In this document: in pieces, positions 62,669-64,000 of the stretch
Numbering within the stretch: the stretch's first letter is position 1
How the letters are laid out: every line of letters starts with the position of its first letter
Assembly: GCA_005518205.2 (NCBI GenBank)
Contig: RFFC02000020.1
Coordinates: forward strand, 1-64,000
Length of the DNA stretch: 64,000 bases
Reading direction: 5' to 3'
From: Hormoscilla sp. GUM202
GTDB taxonomy: Bacteria; Cyanobacteriota; Cyanobacteriia; Cyanobacteriales; Desertifilaceae
The notes under the pieces: generated by a model
Told to the model about the DNA's origin: nothing
Database searches by the model: none
Seen by the model: the letters and a program-made list of their open reading frames with translations, nothing else
Made by a program: the position numbers and the translations under genes

Positions 62669-63072
62669 CTTGAATTGGGGTGTGGTCAAAACCCGTCGAT
62701 CGTTTCTGGGCCCTCCCAGCTGTCGGATACCCCTGTAGGGGCGAAGCCTGAGGGCAAAAAATTAGGACATAAACGACAGATATCCTCTCCGAATGCAACG
62801 CCAAGCACCCCGCAAGGATCTCCCTGTACCAACTGTTTTTGACCACACCCCACCCCTAGGAGACTAATCGAGAATGGTGCAAGATCTTAAATGCACCCGA
62901 GATGCACCCTGGTGGGGACTGTGAGGGGGGCGTGAGGGTGGGGACCGGGCGAAGCATTGCGGAACCTTAATTGTAGGTGGGTATCAAATTTTCTTGCCGC
63001 GATGCTTCGCCCCTACAATAGGATCGCACCCATCCGTTCTATCAACCACTTTTGACCACACCCCTTGAATTG
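62669..63072. mobile_element. 386-bp MITE-like element with 9-bp target duplication
   Basis: CTTGAATTG at 62669-62677 is repeated at 63064-63072. The element starts GGGTGTGGTCAAAA and ends TTTTGACCACACCC, a perfect 14-base inverted end. A third copy of the end (TTTTTGACCACACCCC) lies inside at about 62836-62852, and a GGGCGAAGCATT element (62947-63012) is nested in the right half. No ORF of its own. Confidence 0.85.
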
Positions 63073-63142
63073 GCATGGATGCGCTGATTGGAGGCTCCCG
63101 CCTCCAGATAATCGTTGCCAGGTAATTTTAAGTGAGAGGAGG

Positions 63143-63166
63143 GTTGGGTTTCGTACCCAACCTACA
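63143..63166. repeat. GGTTGGGTTTCGTACCCAACC palindrome
   Basis: GGTTGGGTTTCGTACCCAACC plus TAC lies just upstream of the final gene. The same hairpin with different loop occurs at 6452-6474 and 26498-26530. Confidence 0.75.
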
Positions 63167-63183
63167 GGATAGGGATATTTTTT

Positions 63184-64000
63184 ATGTATAATAGAGCGCA
63201 GTTATGGTCTATTTCTTTGTGCTGTTTGGGTCTGGCGATCGCACTGGCAGTATTAATCCAGGACTCGCCCCTGCTACCGTCGGTGCAGCCAGCGCCCGAG
63301 ATCAGAGGAATCTGGTTAACTAATGTTAGCAGTGGCGTGCTATTTTCCCCTTGGGGCATTAACCGGGCGATCGAGCAACTCTCCCAACTCAATTTTAACA
63401 CAGTATATCCTGTAGTTTGGAATCGAGGTCATACATTTTATCCCAGTAAGGTCGCCAAACAAGTTACGGGGAGGTATCAGGAACCTCTACTGAGTTGGGC
63501 CAGACCGGGAGGGGATACCTTAGGCGAGATAATTAAACTGGGACACGATCGGAAATTGAGAGTCATTCCCTGGTTTGAGTATGGTTTCATGGCACCGAGT
63601 GATTCCCAACTGGTGCGGCGTCACCCACATTGGCTGACTGCCAGCCAAGATGGGATGAAGATACATAACAAGTTTAACCTGGAGTGGCTCAATCCTCTCC
63701 ACCCGGAAGTGCAGAAATTGATGCTGGATCTGATTCTGGAAGTGGTGACTAAGTATGATGTAGATGGCATTCAAATAGATGACCATTTTGGTATGCCCTC
63801 GGAGTATGGTTATGATGATTTTACTATTAAGCTTTATCAACAGGAACATGGGGGTAAAAGTCCTCCTGAAGATTATCACAATCCGGAGTGGATGTATTGG
63901 CGAGCTAACAAGATTACTGATTTTATGCAAAAGCTGTTCGATACTGTCAAGGAGATGAAACCAGACAGTCTGGTTTCTTTATCTCCTAACTCCCAGGAGT
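63184..64000 (+). CDS. Glycoside hydrolase-like (GHL10/DUF187) family protein, 5' part
   Basis: An ATG at 63184 opens a frame that is still open at the window end (272 codons). An N-terminal membrane/signal segment (SISLCCLGLAIALAVLIQDS) is followed by IRGIWLTNVSSGVLFSPWGI, NFNTVYPVVWNRGHTFYPSK, RKLRVIPWFEYGFM, DVDGIQIDDHFGMPSEYGYD: the GHL10 TIM-barrel with conserved W-(L/V)-T-N, GIQ-x-DDHF acidic pair. It is likely an exported sugar hydrolase; substrate unknown. The start follows GGGATATTTTTT. Confidence 0.85.
   Translation, partial: MYNRAQLWSISLCCLGLAIALAVLIQDSPLLPSVQPAPEIRGIWLTNVSSGVLFSPWGINRAIEQLSQLNFNTVYPVVWNRGHTFYPSKVAKQVTGRYQEPLLSWARPGGDTLGEIIKLGHDRKLRVIPWFEYGFMAPSDSQLVRRHPHWLTASQDGMKIHNKFNLEWLNPLHPEVQKLMLDLILEVVTKYDVDGIQIDDHFGMPSEYGYDDFTIKLYQQEHGGKSPPEDYHNPEWMYWRANKITDFMQKLFDTVKEMKPDSLVSLSPNSQE

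Overview
The window is chromosomal DNA of a cyanobacterium. The diagnostic genes are petB and petD (cytochrome b6f), psaM (photosystem I), and several families known mainly from cyanobacteria (DUF2973, DUF3153, a COP23-type lipoprotein, Uma2 nucleases). GCGATCGC (HIP1) octamers are frequent. The density of dispersed repeats, IS copies, MITE-like elements, group II introns and decayed genes fits a large, repeat-rich filamentous genome of the Oscillatoriales/Microcoleus kind. The genus is inference.

Layout. 1-4.9 kb: edge of an IS5-type element, a mazE gene with a broken mazF, an ABC-F ATPase, a Uma2 nuclease and a frameshifted HsdR_N-like nuclease. 4.9-10.7 kb: an M20 amidohydrolase, a 214-bp MITE, a LC7-like protein, DUF2973 and thrS. 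10.7-12.4 kb: a repeat field and a pile-up of wrecks, in which a DnaQ-type exonuclease is cut by a 5'-truncated group II intron that abuts a broken tyrosine recombinase. 12.7-18.1 kb: an S1 protein, a carboxyl-terminal protease, petB-petD, and a receiver-GGDEF-EAL protein whose 3' end was rewritten by a MITE, beside a decayed histidine kinase. 18.5-24 kb: a GDP-mannose dehydratase-like gene, the front of a glycosyltransferase broken by another MITE, and an RTX gene broken by an ISL3 element. 24-35.3 kb: a mostly intact minus-strand block with an oligopeptide-type ABC ATPase, argF, argB, aroK, ubiX, rnr and phoU. 35.8-38 kb: psaM inside inverted repeats, and the back half of the glycosyltransferase, 16.9 kb from its front half.

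38-44.5 kb is accessory. It holds two secreted proteins separated by a second ISL3 copy, a frameshifted ribbon-helix-helix gene with repeat arrays, a topA fragment and an orphan HicB. 45-50.6 kb: ruvB overlapping a TPR gene, a COP23 protein, a second Uma2 nuclease and a tandem pair of coiled-coil paralogues. 50.7-52.8 kb: a full-length group II intron with a frameshifted reverse transcriptase. 53-57.4 kb: an 874-aa double trypsin-like/TPR lipoprotein, then a compact two-gene cassette that looks like an orphan polymorphic-toxin domain plus immunity protein, between 0.3-kb direct repeats. 58-61.2 kb: a pirin, then four overlapping genes (HxlR regulator, two DUF488 proteins, a dual-OB-like protein). 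61.5-64 kb: GAPDH, a 386-bp MITE with 9-bp duplication, and the start of a glycoside-hydrolase-like gene running off the end.

The main story is insertion and repair at base resolution. Two full IS copies and several MITEs have intact target duplications, and at least two (in the glycosyltransferase and the RTX gene) restore an uninterrupted reading frame when removed on paper. Palindromic repeats have also entered linkers of expressed proteins in frame. The best candidates for new biology are the toxin/immunity-like cassette at 56.5-57.4 kb, the secreted protease-toxin-like protein at 40-41 kb, and the DUF488/dual-OB operon at 59-61.2 kb.
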